A stretch of 64,000 bases of DNA, taken from NCBI RefSeq assembly GCF_002076895.1, contig NZ_CP020465.1, positions 1,240,001 to 1,304,000 of the forward strand, given 5' to 3'. The notes under the pieces are model-generated. The model did not search any database. It worked only from the letters and a program-made list of their open reading frames with translations, and was not told the DNA's origin. Origin of the DNA: Cognaticolwellia beringensis. Its GTDB lineage: Bacteria > Pseudomonadota > Gammaproteobacteria > Enterobacterales > Alteromonadaceae. Both the position numbers and the translations under genes were made by a program. This document shows, piece after piece, positions 36,469 through 45,767 of this stretch; the stretch's first letter is position 1, and each line of letters opens with the position of its first letter.

Positions 36469-37668
36469 TTAAAGGCCTAAAACGGCTTTGCTGATAATGT
36501 TAGTTTGAATTTCGTTACTGCCACCGTAAATGGATGCTTTTCGGTTATTAAAGTAACGTAATGAACTATTCGTTGCCATATCAGGACCAATATTTTGCCC
36601 GTTAAAGTCATCATTGAATTGATCAGGAACGAACGGCATTGAATAGTACCCAGCGGCTTCAACATATAACTCGTCTATCGCTTGAATAACTTGGGTGCCA
36701 ACAATTTTTAATATTGAAGATTCTGGTCCCGGTGCTTGGCCTGTACTGATCGCTGAAAGGGTGCGTAATTCAGTATATTCCAAAGCTAATAAGTCTATTT
36801 CTACTTGTGCGACTTTTTGCGCAAAAATAGTGTCATCAATCAGTTTGTCATCTCCATCAGGAGATGTTTGCGCCAAAGCTTTTAATTGCACTAGGCGATC
36901 TTTGGAAATAGCGACTCGAGCAATACCGGTGCGTTCATGTGTTAATAGGACTTTAGCGTATGTCCAGCCTTTACCTTCCACGCCAATAAGATTTTCTGTA
37001 GGTACTCGCGCATTGTCAAAATGAACTTCATTAACTTCATGTCGACCATCAATAGTAATAATGGGTGATACAGTAATTTTAGGGTCGTTCATGTTGATTA
37101 ACAGGAAACTGATCGCTTCTTGATTTTTCGCGCTAGGCTCTCCTGTTCTAACTAAGCAGAATATCCAATCAGCATGTTGCCCGAGTGTCGTCCATGTTTT
37201 GGTGCCGTTAACAACATATTCATCGCCTTCTTTTACCGCTGTTGTTCTAACCGACGCAAGATCAGAACCTGCGCCAGGTTCCGAATAACCCTGACACCAC
37301 CAAACATTACTGGCTAATATATCAGGCAAAAAATGTTGTTTTTGTGCTTCATTACCAAAGGTATAAATGACAGGTGCAACCATTTTTAATCCAAAAGGGA
37401 TCACATCTGGGCCACCGGCTTTAGCGCATTCATTGGCAAAAATATACTTTTGCGTTGGTGTCCAACCGGTTCCGCCGTGCTCAACTGGCCAATTAATACC
37501 GGCCCAGCCTTGTTTATATAGTATTTTTTGCCACTCGATACATTCATCTTTTGATAAATGTATCGAGTTTTTGGTTTTTTGAGCGATGTTTTTTGGCAAT
37601 TTATCTTGCAAAAATTGCTGCACTTCTTGTTGAAAGTCTTTTTCTTGGGCGGTAAAATTTAAATTCAT
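36469..37668 (-). CDS. acyl-CoA dehydrogenase, large-subunit type (PimC-like)
   Basis: The 399-residue product matches the large-subunit group of pimeloyl-CoA dehydrogenase. WAGINWPVEHGGTGWTP, WWCQGYSEPGAGSDLASV (FAD-binding) and the C-terminal KASIYGGSNEIQTNIISKAV are clear. It introduces the alpha,beta double bond in an acyl-CoA and hands electrons to ETF. It lies between two other dehydrogenases on the same strand (gaps of 20 and 29 bases). Assignment to dicarboxylyl-CoA is from family and neighbours. Confidence 0.87.
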   Translation of the reverse strand: MNLNFTAQEKDFQQEVQQFLQDKLPKNIAQKTKNSIHLSKDECIEWQKILYKQGWAGINWPVEHGGTGWTPTQKYIFANECAKAGGPDVIPFGLKMVAPVIYTFGNEAQKQHFLPDILASNVWWCQGYSEPGAGSDLASVRTTAVKEGDEYVVNGTKTWTTLGQHADWIFCLVRTGEPSAKNQEAISFLLINMNDPKITVSPIITIDGRHEVNEVHFDNARVPTENLIGVEGKGWTYAKVLLTHERTGIARVAISKDRLVQLKALAQTSPDGDDKLIDDTIFAQKVAQVEIDLLALEYTELRTLSAISTGQAPGPESSILKIVGTQVIQAIDELYVEAAGYYSMPFVPDQFNDDFNGQNIGPDMATNSSLRYFNNRKASIYGGSNEIQTNIISKAVLGL

Positions 37669-37697
37669 TGTGCAAATCCTTCGTTGGTCTTAATTTA

Positions 37698-38846
37698 TTA
37701 AATGTCTCTGATCATATTTTTGGCAATAATCATTTGTTGAATTTGTGTCGTACCTTCGTATAACCTGAATAACCTAACGTCACGATAAAGTCTTTCTACT
37801 GCGTATTCTGAAATATAACCTGCACCACCATGAATTTGAACAGCTTTGTCAGCTACTCGTCCAACCATTTCAGTTGCAAACAACTTGCAACAAGATGCTT
37901 CAGTGCTTATCTTCTTGCCTAAATCTTTTTGTCTTGCAGCATCAAGTACCATGCATTTCGCGGCGTAAGCTTCAGCTTTACTGTCTGCTAACATGACTTG
38001 AATCATTTGGTGCTCGGCAATGGGTTTACCAAATTGCTTTCTTTCTATTGCGTACCTTAATGCATCGTCAATTAAACGTTCAGCAATGCCAACACTTAAG
38101 GCTGAAATATGCAGTCGGCCCCTATCTAATACTTTCATTGACGTTATAAAGCCTTTGCCTTCAACACCACCAATAATATTTTGGGCTGGAACATGACAGT
38201 TTTCAAAAATAACATCGCAGGTATGAGAGCCTTGCTGACCCATTTTTTTATCTTTAGCACCCAGTGTAATACCAGGCGTAGAAGCATCTACTATAAAGGC
38301 CGATATACCTTTAGCACCTTTAATCGATAAATCTGTTCGAGCCATCACGGTAAAAGTGCCTGCTCTTGGTGCATTAGTAATAAAGCGCTTAGTACCATTA
38401 ATAATATACTCATTGCCTTTTTTTATTGCCGTAGTTTTTACTGCTGAGGCGTCAGAGCCAACGTCTGGCTCTGTTAAGCAAAAAGAACCGATAAGTTCAC
38501 CTGAAGCATATTTTGGTAAGTATTTTTGCTTTTGTTCCTCTGTACCGTCAAATACAATTGCGGCAGAGCCAATGCCATTGTTAGTTCCAATGAGGGAGCG
38601 AAAAGCAGGTGATGTTCTACCTAACTCAATGGCGACGAACGCTTCCTCCTCCATTGTCAGACCTAAGCCATCATATTCTTCAGGGATTGTCATACCAAAC
38701 AAGCCCATAGCTTTCATTTCTTGCACAATATCATCTGGAATAGCATCGTTTTCTGCTACTTCATTTTCCGCAGGGACTAAACGTTCTCTAACGAATTTAG
38801 AAATACTGCTGAGAAATTGATCCAACATTTCTTTATCTCGAATCAT
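37698..38846 (-). CDS. acyl-CoA dehydrogenase, general type
   Basis: Started at Met16 of the open frame, the protein is 382 residues: MIRDKEMLDQFLSSISKFV. The ATG at 38844-38846 has the ribosome site AGGGG just upstream, whereas the frame start at 38891 overlaps an operator-like palindrome. Family motifs are FGMTIPEEYDGLGL, GSFCLTEPDVGSDASAV, and RLYRDVRLFRLYEGTTQIQQ at the C-terminus, with IHGGAGYISEYAVER. It is the first gene of a three-dehydrogenase operon. Electrons should go to the ETF encoded at 53.8 kb. Confidence 0.9.
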   Translation of the reverse strand: MIRDKEMLDQFLSSISKFVRERLVPAENEVAENDAIPDDIVQEMKAMGLFGMTIPEEYDGLGLTMEEEAFVAIELGRTSPAFRSLIGTNNGIGSAAIVFDGTEEQKQKYLPKYASGELIGSFCLTEPDVGSDASAVKTTAIKKGNEYIINGTKRFITNAPRAGTFTVMARTDLSIKGAKGISAFIVDASTPGITLGAKDKKMGQQGSHTCDVIFENCHVPAQNIIGGVEGKGFITSMKVLDRGRLHISALSVGIAERLIDDALRYAIERKQFGKPIAEHQMIQVMLADSKAEAYAAKCMVLDAARQKDLGKKISTEASCCKLFATEMVGRVADKAVQIHGGAGYISEYAVERLYRDVRLFRLYEGTTQIQQMIIAKNMIRDI

Positions 38847-38873
38847 TAATAACCCCTGGATAAAACCTTTACA

Positions 38874-38888
38874 TTCCGCACAGTGGAA
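38874..38888. promoter_or_regulatory. IclR-type palindrome before the acyl-CoA dehydrogenase operon
   Basis: TTCCGC-ACA-GTGGAA: five of six positions of the arms are complementary. It lies 28 bases upstream of the start of the dehydrogenase operon. Four more copies of this form precede other units of the cluster. Confidence 0.6.
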
Positions 38889-38891
38889 CAC

Positions 38892-39386
38892 ATGATTAAT
38901 ATAATATCAAGATGTAATTATAACTAATAGCTCGATAGTCACTGAGTAAACAATAAATTTAGATTTAATTTTAACTCTAAATAAATTTTATTAATGTTAA
39001 GTCAAATTTAAATTAGTGGAATGATTGGTTAAATAAAGTACTTGCATATTCCGCTAGGCAGAACTAGTATCAGTGCAAATTATTTATTAGTGTGAAGATT
39101 TATTATTATATTTTTAATTTGAACAGCGTAGGAATTAACCTTATTGCGGTCGGATTAATAAGTGATTCTTTAACGCAGAGTATGCTCTAGATACAAGACT
39201 GCATGTGCAGTTTTCTGAGCCTTTATAAATATTTGATGTGCGAATTTATTATTACTTTGCAACTAAGACGCTGGCGGAGATTTATCGTAGTTAACAAAAT
39301 AATTAACGGCTATTGGCAGTTACCAAATAGCCGTTAATTGAAAATATTAAAACCATAATAAAACAAAGTGAATAACGGGGAAGCAG
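38892..39386. other. divergent promoter region, no gene
   Basis: This 495-bp stretch separates the acyl-CoA dehydrogenase operon from the TonB receptor gene. Both flanks carry an IclR-type palindrome (38874-38888 and 39049-39063). I see no ORF. The region is AT-rich and should hold the two divergent promoters. Confidence 0.65.
39049..39063. promoter_or_regulatory. IclR-type palindrome before the TonB receptor gene
   Basis: TTCCGC-TAG-GCAGAA, five of six arm positions complementary, 324 bases upstream of the receptor start. It has the same form and spacing as the sites at 38874, 45501, 45677 and 60321. Confidence 0.55.
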
Positions 39387-42200
39387 ATGAAAAATACCAG
39401 ATTAAAACAAAACGCTATAACAATCGCCATCAGTGCGGTGCTTGGGTTAATGGGCAGCAGTGCTATATATGCCGAAGAAGTAAAAGAAACTGATGCAAAA
39501 GATATTGAGAAAATTCAAATTATTGGTTCTCATTTAAAAGGTTCAGCACTTGAAACCTCAGCGCCTGTACAAACGATTAGCCGAGCCGATTTAGAAAAAA
39601 TTGGCTCTCCATCTATCGTTGAAATGACACAAAAATTGTCAATTAGCTCTGGTATTCAAGGTAATTCCAATCAATACGGCTCTAATGGCACCGAAGGTAC
39701 TTCCAACATTAATTTAAGAGGACTCGGGGCAGGTCGTACATTAGTGCTAATTAATGGTAAAAGACACACCTTCAATCCTTACGCTATTGTTGACCAACAA
39801 ATGCTTTATGTTAACACTCAAGACATACCTTCAATGGCGGTTAAGCGCGTTGACATGTTAAAAGAAGGTGCAGCGGCGATATATGGTTCTGATGCAATAG
39901 CAGGTGTCGTTAACTTTACAACCCGAGGTGATTTTGAAGGCTTAGAAGTAAAAGCGGACTATAAAAACTTACAAGATAGTGATGGCGATTACGGCTTAGG
40001 TTTAATCTTTGGGCTAGGTAATGATGATACCCACTGGGTAACTTCTGTGAGCTATGATAAAACCAATACCATAAGCACAGCAGATAAAGATTGGGCGGTA
40101 CAAGATTATGCGACTAACCCGCAAGGTGGCTGGTCATCAATAGGAAATCCGCCATCGATATTTAATGCAGCTTGGCTGGGTGATGATTCACAACCTAAAT
40201 ATTTATTAGATCCTGGCTGTGAACTATTAGGGGGCACAAGTGCCGGCTTATGTCGGCTTCAATATACACCATTCTCAGCATTAAATGATGGTGATACACA
40301 TTTAAAAGTTTTTAGTGAATTAAATCATGATTTTAAAAATGATGTTAATTTACATGTTGAAGTGTTGTATTCAGAAACTGAGGTACCCACTACTTATGGC
40401 TCGCCGTCTTATCCTCCACAAAAGTTGGTCGATTTTTCAGATCGTTATGTACCGACTTATCATCCGGCATGGCAAGACTTAGTGGCTAGCAATCCAGAAT
40501 TTGCCAGTGCTCCTCATCCTTCGTTAAATCGTGTCGCTTATATTGGCCGCACCGTAGGTGTTACGGGGCCGTCAAGTGAAGGTGGTTTAGATTATAAAAC
40601 TTATCGTATTGCAGCTGACCTTGAAGGTAAATTTGATAATGGCTATAACTGGGAAACAGGTTTTGCTTATTCAAATTCAAAACTTGATTATAGAAGCAAT
40701 CCCGACACCTTAATCGTGCCATTGAAGAATGCCTTGTTAGGCTATGGTGGCGATAACTGTGATATGGATGCAGGTGTACCAGGTGCAAATGGCTGTTTAT
40801 TCTTTAATCCGTTTTCTAATGGCATTGAAACATCGGCTTCTAATGGCGCGACTAATCCAAACTATAAAGCTGAACTAGCTAACACTCAAGAGGTGTTAGA
40901 TTATGTTTCGGGTACAAGAACTTCACAAAAAGAAACTGAATTACTTGTGCTTGATGGCTTACTTTCAGGTGACTTAGATATTGAATTAGATGGTGGTATT
41001 GTTGAGTTTGCTGTTGGCGCTCAGTATCGTTATGAAACTTTTTCAAATGAAGTTAATGACCTCGGAAATTTAGCGATAAATCCATGCCCAGAGCTTGGTG
41101 CAACAGATTGTGCAAACCCAACGGGTGTTTTTCATTTTCGTAGTGGTGAGCTAAATCAAGATTCATCACAAAGTATCTATGCTTTATTTAGTGAATTAGC
41201 CTTACCCGTAACAGATGATTTGAAAATGCAAATTGCTTTACGTTATGAGGATTATGGCGGAGATGTTGGTGATACCTTAGATCCAAAAGTATCAGCGCAA
41301 TACACCATTAATGATAACTTTTCATTACGAGGCTCTGCCAGTACCACCTTTAGAGGACCAACACTTAATCAACTAGAAGGTAGTAATACAACGCTTTCTT
41401 ATGTTGGAGCTCCTGCCGCCTTTAAAGCTGTTGATACTCAAGGGAATGGTGCCTTAGCACCTGAATCTGCCGTTGCACTAAACTTTGGTGTTATTGGTGA
41501 GTTTTGGGGTGATCGCTTATTCGCAACCGTTGATTTTTGGTCATTTGATCTCAGTGATCCAATCATTGTTGAGAACTATAATGCAGTATTAGCTGCTGCA
41601 GTTGCCGGTAAACAACCTTATGTTGATCAAGTGCAATGGACAGAGCCTGGTAACGCAAACACAGTTGAACGTATTGAAACTAAAATAATCAATGGCGCTG
41701 ATGTTAAAACGAGTGGTATTGATGTTCAATTACGCTTAAATGTTACCGATTATTGGACCTTGGACATGAATGGAACGTATACCGCTGAATATAAAGTGGC
41801 TGGCGATGATTTATCAGAAGCTTTTGATGCAGCTGGTTTCCTAAATAATACTAATTCTAATCGTCCAATACCTAAGTATAAAGCTACCATGATCAATAGC
41901 TTCGATTTCGACAATCACAATGTTAGTTTATCTGCTTATTATGTTAGTGATTATAAAGATGAGCGAGATTCGTTATTTACCACTAACACTAGAGGTCAAG
42001 TCATTGATAGCCAAGTACAGCTTGATTTAAGTTATAACTATATCTTTAACGAAGACCTAACCAAGGTTAACTTAACGGTAAGTAATTTAACGGATGAAGA
42101 GCCTCCTTTTGCTCGTTTAGATTTAAACTATGACCCATTTACACATAACCCTTTAGGTCGTACATTTAAAATAAGCGTTGTGCATAAATTTGGTGAATAA
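39387..42200 (+). CDS. TonB-dependent receptor of the catabolic cluster
   Basis: This 937-residue outer membrane receptor has a signal peptide ending at about SSAIYA. The TonB-box-like IEKIQIIGS is followed by a plug (TSAPVQTISRADLEKIG; GLGAGRTLVLINGKRH; DAIAGVVNFTTRG). A barrel with the terminal LGRTFKISVVHKFGE follows. The large size and plug style are those of receptors for oligomers or amphipathic organic compounds. It is divergent from the acyl-CoA dehydrogenase operon and shares its operator form. It therefore probably imports the substrate that this block degrades. The ATG follows GGGGAAG. Confidence 0.9.
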   Translation: MKNTRLKQNAITIAISAVLGLMGSSAIYAEEVKETDAKDIEKIQIIGSHLKGSALETSAPVQTISRADLEKIGSPSIVEMTQKLSISSGIQGNSNQYGSNGTEGTSNINLRGLGAGRTLVLINGKRHTFNPYAIVDQQMLYVNTQDIPSMAVKRVDMLKEGAAAIYGSDAIAGVVNFTTRGDFEGLEVKADYKNLQDSDGDYGLGLIFGLGNDDTHWVTSVSYDKTNTISTADKDWAVQDYATNPQGGWSSIGNPPSIFNAAWLGDDSQPKYLLDPGCELLGGTSAGLCRLQYTPFSALNDGDTHLKVFSELNHDFKNDVNLHVEVLYSETEVPTTYGSPSYPPQKLVDFSDRYVPTYHPAWQDLVASNPEFASAPHPSLNRVAYIGRTVGVTGPSSEGGLDYKTYRIAADLEGKFDNGYNWETGFAYSNSKLDYRSNPDTLIVPLKNALLGYGGDNCDMDAGVPGANGCLFFNPFSNGIETSASNGATNPNYKAELANTQEVLDYVSGTRTSQKETELLVLDGLLSGDLDIELDGGIVEFAVGAQYRYETFSNEVNDLGNLAINPCPELGATDCANPTGVFHFRSGELNQDSSQSIYALFSELALPVTDDLKMQIALRYEDYGGDVGDTLDPKVSAQYTINDNFSLRGSASTTFRGPTLNQLEGSNTTLSYVGAPAAFKAVDTQGNGALAPESAVALNFGVIGEFWGDRLFATVDFWSFDLSDPIIVENYNAVLAAAVAGKQPYVDQVQWTEPGNANTVERIETKIINGADVKTSGIDVQLRLNVTDYWTLDMNGTYTAEYKVAGDDLSEAFDAAGFLNNTNSNRPIPKYKATMINSFDFDNHNVSLSAYYVSDYKDERDSLFTTNTRGQVIDSQVQLDLSYNYIFNEDLTKVNLTVSNLTDEEPPFARLDLNYDPFTHNPLGRTFKISVVHKFGE

Positions 42201-42280
42201 TCACTAAAATAAGACAAAGCAGTTAAGCCATTTGCTAATGCAGATAAGGTGTTAATGCTAGCTTTGTTGACTGATGAGAG

Positions 42281-42312
42281 AAAAATCCGATGGCTAAAAT
42301 CATCGGATTTTT
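42281..42312 (+). terminator. terminator after the TonB receptor gene
   Basis: AAAAATCCGATG (42281-42292) pairs perfectly with CATCGGATTTTT (42301-42312), followed by further T. It lies about 80 bases past the stop of the receptor. Confidence 0.9.
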
Positions 42313-42419
42313 TATGTACAGGAAGTACGGTATGTTGCGGACACCGGAATGTGTTAGAGCGAAGAGCGCCTATTAATGGCGTTTATGATTAAATAATATA
42401 AAAATAAATAAAGGTCATT

Positions 42420-42989
42420 ATGCTTATTAAACTTAAACTTAAACTTAAACTACTTTTAGTTTTATCACTCAGCGTATCTGTATCGGTATTTTCAGCACCG
42501 CTAACATTAACAAGTCAGGATATTACACAAGGCGAATTTATGTCTAAAATACATGAATTCAATGGCTATAATTGTTCAGGAGGTGACTTGTCGCCACACC
42601 TTAAATGGTCTGACGCACCTAAAGGCACCAAAAGCTTTGCCATTACAGCTTATGATCCCGATACGCATTCAGGCAGCGGTTGGTGGCATTGGCAGATAAT
42701 AAACATACCAATTACCGTGATGGAAATACCAACCGGAGCAGGAAGTAAAAAAAACAATAGTACGCCAATCGGGAGTACTCAAATAGAAAATGATTTCAGT
42801 ATCCCAGCTTTTAGTGGCGCTTGTCCGCCTAAAGGCGATGGTTTGCATCACTATCGTTTTACAATTCATGCATTGGCTGTCGAAAAAATTGAATTGCCAG
42901 AAAACGCCTCTGGTGCATTAGCAGGTTACATGATAAATCTACACTCTATAGAATCAAGTACTATTGAGTCTTTGTATCAGCGCGATTAG
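42420..42989 (+). CDS. YbhB/YbcL-type Raf-kinase-inhibitor-like (PEBP) protein
   Basis: The 189-residue protein carries a signal peptide (up to about SVFSA) and the PEBP fold. Visible motifs are CSGGDLSPHLKWSDAPKG, AITAYDPDTHSGSGWWHW and GDGLHHYRFTIHAL. These are the family's ligand-site residues (DPD and the HHY loop). The lysine and leucine-rich first residues (LIKLKLKLKLLL) come from a short repeat of TTAAAC. The function in bacteria is unsettled, and the link to the catabolic genes is only positional. Confidence 0.88.
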   Translation: MLIKLKLKLKLLLVLSLSVSVSVFSAPLTLTSQDITQGEFMSKIHEFNGYNCSGGDLSPHLKWSDAPKGTKSFAITAYDPDTHSGSGWWHWQIINIPITVMEIPTGAGSKKNNSTPIGSTQIENDFSIPAFSGACPPKGDGLHHYRFTIHALAVEKIELPENASGALAGYMINLHSIESSTIESLYQRD

Positions 42990-43122
42990 TCTGAATATAT
43001 AACTTGTGATTGTATTAAGCTTACTTGGCTTACTATATATTTAGTCGGTGAACTGAACTTTAACGGTATTGCATACGTGCTATATTTGCAGTTAAAAGTA
43101 AGCAGAATTAAATGGAAAATAA

Positions 43123-43725
43123 ATGATTTTTGATGTTTCTAAATTAGAAAACCAAGAAAAATATCGTCTCTTAAATGGAGGTGTAACCCCTAGACCCATC
43201 GCATGGATCAGCACCCGTTCAGGCGGTAATATTGATAATTTAGCACCTTATTCATTTTTTACCGTCGCAAGCTGTAATCCTCCTGTGCTGCTATATACAC
43301 AAGTAACACAGAGAAGTGGCATTGATAAAGATACCCTACAGAACTTAATTGAAACGGGAGAATGTGTAGTCAATATCGTTAATTCCGCTTTATTAGAAAA
43401 AATGAACCTAACCAGTGCAAGCCTGACGAATGATGAGAGTGAATTCGATTTCGCTGATGTGGAAAGTTGTGCAAGTTATAAAGTGCAACCTCGTTCAGTT
43501 AAAGAGGCTCCAATTCGTTACGAGTGCAGCTTAAGAGAAGTAATTCCTGTGAGTGATTTACCCACAGGAGGTACGGTTATTCTTTTGGATGTAAAGTTTG
43601 TCTATGTCAGAGATGACTTGTATAACAACGGCAATATCAATCAAGGTTTAATTGATTCTGTTGGGAAGATGGGCGGGGATCACTTCAGCTTTACGTCTAA
43701 AAATGTAGAACTTAAACGCCCTTAA
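43123..43725 (+). CDS. flavin reductase-like FMN-binding split-barrel protein
   Basis: The 200-residue product has the flavin reductase-like pattern PRPIAWISTRSGGNIDNLAPYSFFTVASCNPPVLLYT near residues 23-60. This is the FMN or flavin-binding split barrel. Such proteins supply reduced flavin to a monooxygenase or act as ester-binding enzymes. No two-component monooxygenase is seen close by, so the partner is unknown. The ATG follows 'atggaaaataa', with a moderate ribosome site. Confidence 0.85.
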   Translation: MIFDVSKLENQEKYRLLNGGVTPRPIAWISTRSGGNIDNLAPYSFFTVASCNPPVLLYTQVTQRSGIDKDTLQNLIETGECVVNIVNSALLEKMNLTSASLTNDESEFDFADVESCASYKVQPRSVKEAPIRYECSLREVIPVSDLPTGGTVILLDVKFVYVRDDLYNNGNINQGLIDSVGKMGGDHFSFTSKNVELKRP

Positions 43726-43850
43726 TATTGCTACTTTCACTTTTGTGTTAAAACTAATAAGTGCCCGATGCACACAAACCTTTAGTGTGTGCTAATGATG
43801 TTTAACGACCACAATAAACGGTTGAAAAGTGGCTTTAACCTCTTTACTAA

Positions 43851-45293
43851 TTACACAAATAATATAAGAAAAAGGTCTAAAGCCAATAGTACTATTATGC
43901 TGTATAAGCCATTCCACTTTACCCCCATTTCAAAGGGAGAAATTTCAGTTATTCTAGCGCTAATACGAACAGAGGTAGTAGAAGGAGAGCTACCCGCTAC
44001 TACCGCCCAAGTCATCATCATTACTAACGCAATCGTCACAGGCATATTTTCGACACTGGGTAATTGAGACAAGGCGCCTGCCATCAAAGTGACAGAAATC
44101 ATCGGACTGACAAATAACATTGCTGCTATGTATATTAGCCATGAAGATGCAATTAATATCTGCGCGGCAGATATGTTCAAATGGGCTAATTGTTGTGCAA
44201 ACCAGTCAAGATCTAACACCGCCAATAACAAACGTCCAATGAGAACCGATCCTGCAAAAAAAACGATTTCTGAGCGCTGTAACGGTAATCTAAAAAATAT
44301 GTCGGTTCTAAAACGTTGAACCGTTAATCGCACTGCGCTGAATTTATTATATGATCGACGATACTGCGAATATATCCAAGCAATGCTGACCATCGGCGCA
44401 CTGACTAACACGGCAGAAATCGGGCGTAATGGAGTAGTAAGGATCAATAGCCCAGATATTAATGCTAACGTGAGGACAACAATAATAATGGGGTAACTCA
44501 CCTTCAAGTCTGATAAATTGTTGGAAATTTTTGGCACAAGATGTCTAAGATGTTTAGGCGCCTGAACATGATCGAGCCAAATGCCAAATAAAAGTAGTGC
44601 TAGGGTGAGGTATAAACCAAAGGGAATAATATCTATCCACTGTAAATTAGGGATGGTGGTTACTAACAGCGTAATGGTGATTGAGGTAGGAGCCCATAGA
44701 GGTATGCTACAAAACCCTCTTAGTACCGCTAACATCATACGCTGCTGCCTTGCACTGCTGATTCGTGTATCAACGGTGTCTTTATTTTCAAGTAAACTTC
44801 TCTGGATCATCGTGCCTAGTAAATTAATGGCGCCAACACTCATCAAGATGCCCAAAATATGGCTGGCAAAGCTGATCAGCGCATAGCGTCTGACAGGGTG
44901 TTGCTGTAAAAGCACATGGCCGGTTAGGTTTACTGAATTTGATCTTAAAGCTGCTTCTTTTAATAGACCAAGGGCAATTAAAAAGAAGGCAAAAAAAACT
45001 ACGCTGCGACTTAACATGCCTAACTGGTGTAAAGATATTTGAGACAATAATAACAATGAAATTGTTAAGCCAATAGCAACCAAGGTGATGATTTTTGTTG
45101 ATAAGTCTAGAGATTTCCATTCAACAATAATAAATATTATCAGCATGAATACAGCCAAAAGTGCTGTTGGCTGGTATCCCGTCCACTCTGTTATCAAGGT
45201 CGCGAAAAAAATAATCACTAGGCATAAAGGCGACAGCCAATAAGCTGACGGGTTTAAGTTGTTATTGCGCTTTATGTCACTCGTGTTATTCAT
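43851..45293 (-). CDS. multi-pass membrane transporter, unassigned family
   Basis: The 480-residue protein has about 12 hydrophobic segments and almost no large soluble domain. Examples are LCLVIIFFATLITEW, IITLVAIGLTISLLLL and ISAAQILIASSWLIYIAAM. The repeated pattern with a serine- and proline-rich C-terminal part (AVVAGSSPSTTSVRISARI) resembles ion-transporter-superfamily anion carriers, but I cannot name a family. It is divergent from the acyl-CoA synthetase operon, with an IclR-type site between, so uptake of the cluster substrate is a reasonable guess. Confidence 0.6.
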   Translation of the reverse strand: MNNTSDIKRNNNLNPSAYWLSPLCLVIIFFATLITEWTGYQPTALLAVFMLIIFIIVEWKSLDLSTKIITLVAIGLTISLLLLSQISLHQLGMLSRSVVFFAFFLIALGLLKEAALRSNSVNLTGHVLLQQHPVRRYALISFASHILGILMSVGAINLLGTMIQRSLLENKDTVDTRISSARQQRMMLAVLRGFCSIPLWAPTSITITLLVTTIPNLQWIDIIPFGLYLTLALLLFGIWLDHVQAPKHLRHLVPKISNNLSDLKVSYPIIIVVLTLALISGLLILTTPLRPISAVLVSAPMVSIAWIYSQYRRSYNKFSAVRLTVQRFRTDIFFRLPLQRSEIVFFAGSVLIGRLLLAVLDLDWFAQQLAHLNISAAQILIASSWLIYIAAMLFVSPMISVTLMAGALSQLPSVENMPVTIALVMMMTWAVVAGSSPSTTSVRISARITEISPFEMGVKWNGLYSIIVLLALDLFLILFV

Positions 45294-45500
45294 CAGTGTT
45301 TTTCTTTTACATGGATGGTTGATGTTAAAAATAGCATTACAAAGCTTTCGTTTTTAGACGTTGCCATTTTATCCTTTAACGAGAGTTTTTGTTCAAGTAA
45401 CATGGATGCTGAAGGAGATATTTAATTTTATTCATCCATGGATTGCTTAGTGCAGTATCAAATTACTGACTATAGGTATTGAATAAATAATACCATGGAT

Positions 45501-45515
45501 TACCGCATTGCGGAA
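45501..45515. promoter_or_regulatory. IclR-type palindrome before the transporter gene
   Basis: TACCGC-ATT-GCGGAA, 208 bases upstream of the transporter start on the minus strand. It has the best right arm of the five sites. Confidence 0.55.
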
Positions 45516-45676
45516 TTTCATTTTGCAATTTAGCTGTTTTCTCTTCTTATCAACTTGATGAGTTCAATCAAGTTTTTGAGCTTATCTGCTCTTTATTTCT
45601 TAAAGTTAACTGTTATTATTTAATGACTTTACAAAGAACATGAAATAGCTTTTTGAAAAACACTTGCAAAATACAG

Positions 45677-45691
45677 TTCCGCATTGCAGAA
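45677..45691. promoter_or_regulatory. IclR-type palindrome before the acyl-CoA synthetase operon
   Basis: TTCCGC-ATT-GCAGAA lies 77 bases upstream of the acyl-CoA synthetase ATG, in a normal promoter position. It differs from the site at 45501 at only two positions of the 15. Confidence 0.6.
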
Positions 45692-45767
45692 TGCGTAAGC
45701 TGTTTTACTGCGTAATTAGTCTTGTAGTAAGAATAAAAAAATAAAATTGTATTAGAGTGAGCACTTA

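Larger units (their letters stand above)
45294..45767. other. divergent promoter region with two operator-like sites
   Basis: This 474-bp region carries palindromes at 45501-45515 and 45677-45691. They are placed to serve the transporter gene (minus) and the acyl-CoA synthetase operon (plus) respectively. A weak minus-strand ORF here is not supported. Confidence 0.6.

Noticed and set aside
38356-38820. Plus-strand ORF of 154 codons opposite the acyl-CoA dehydrogenase
   Set aside because: It is antisense to a well-supported gene, with low-complexity Ser/Ala-rich translation and no ribosome site of note.
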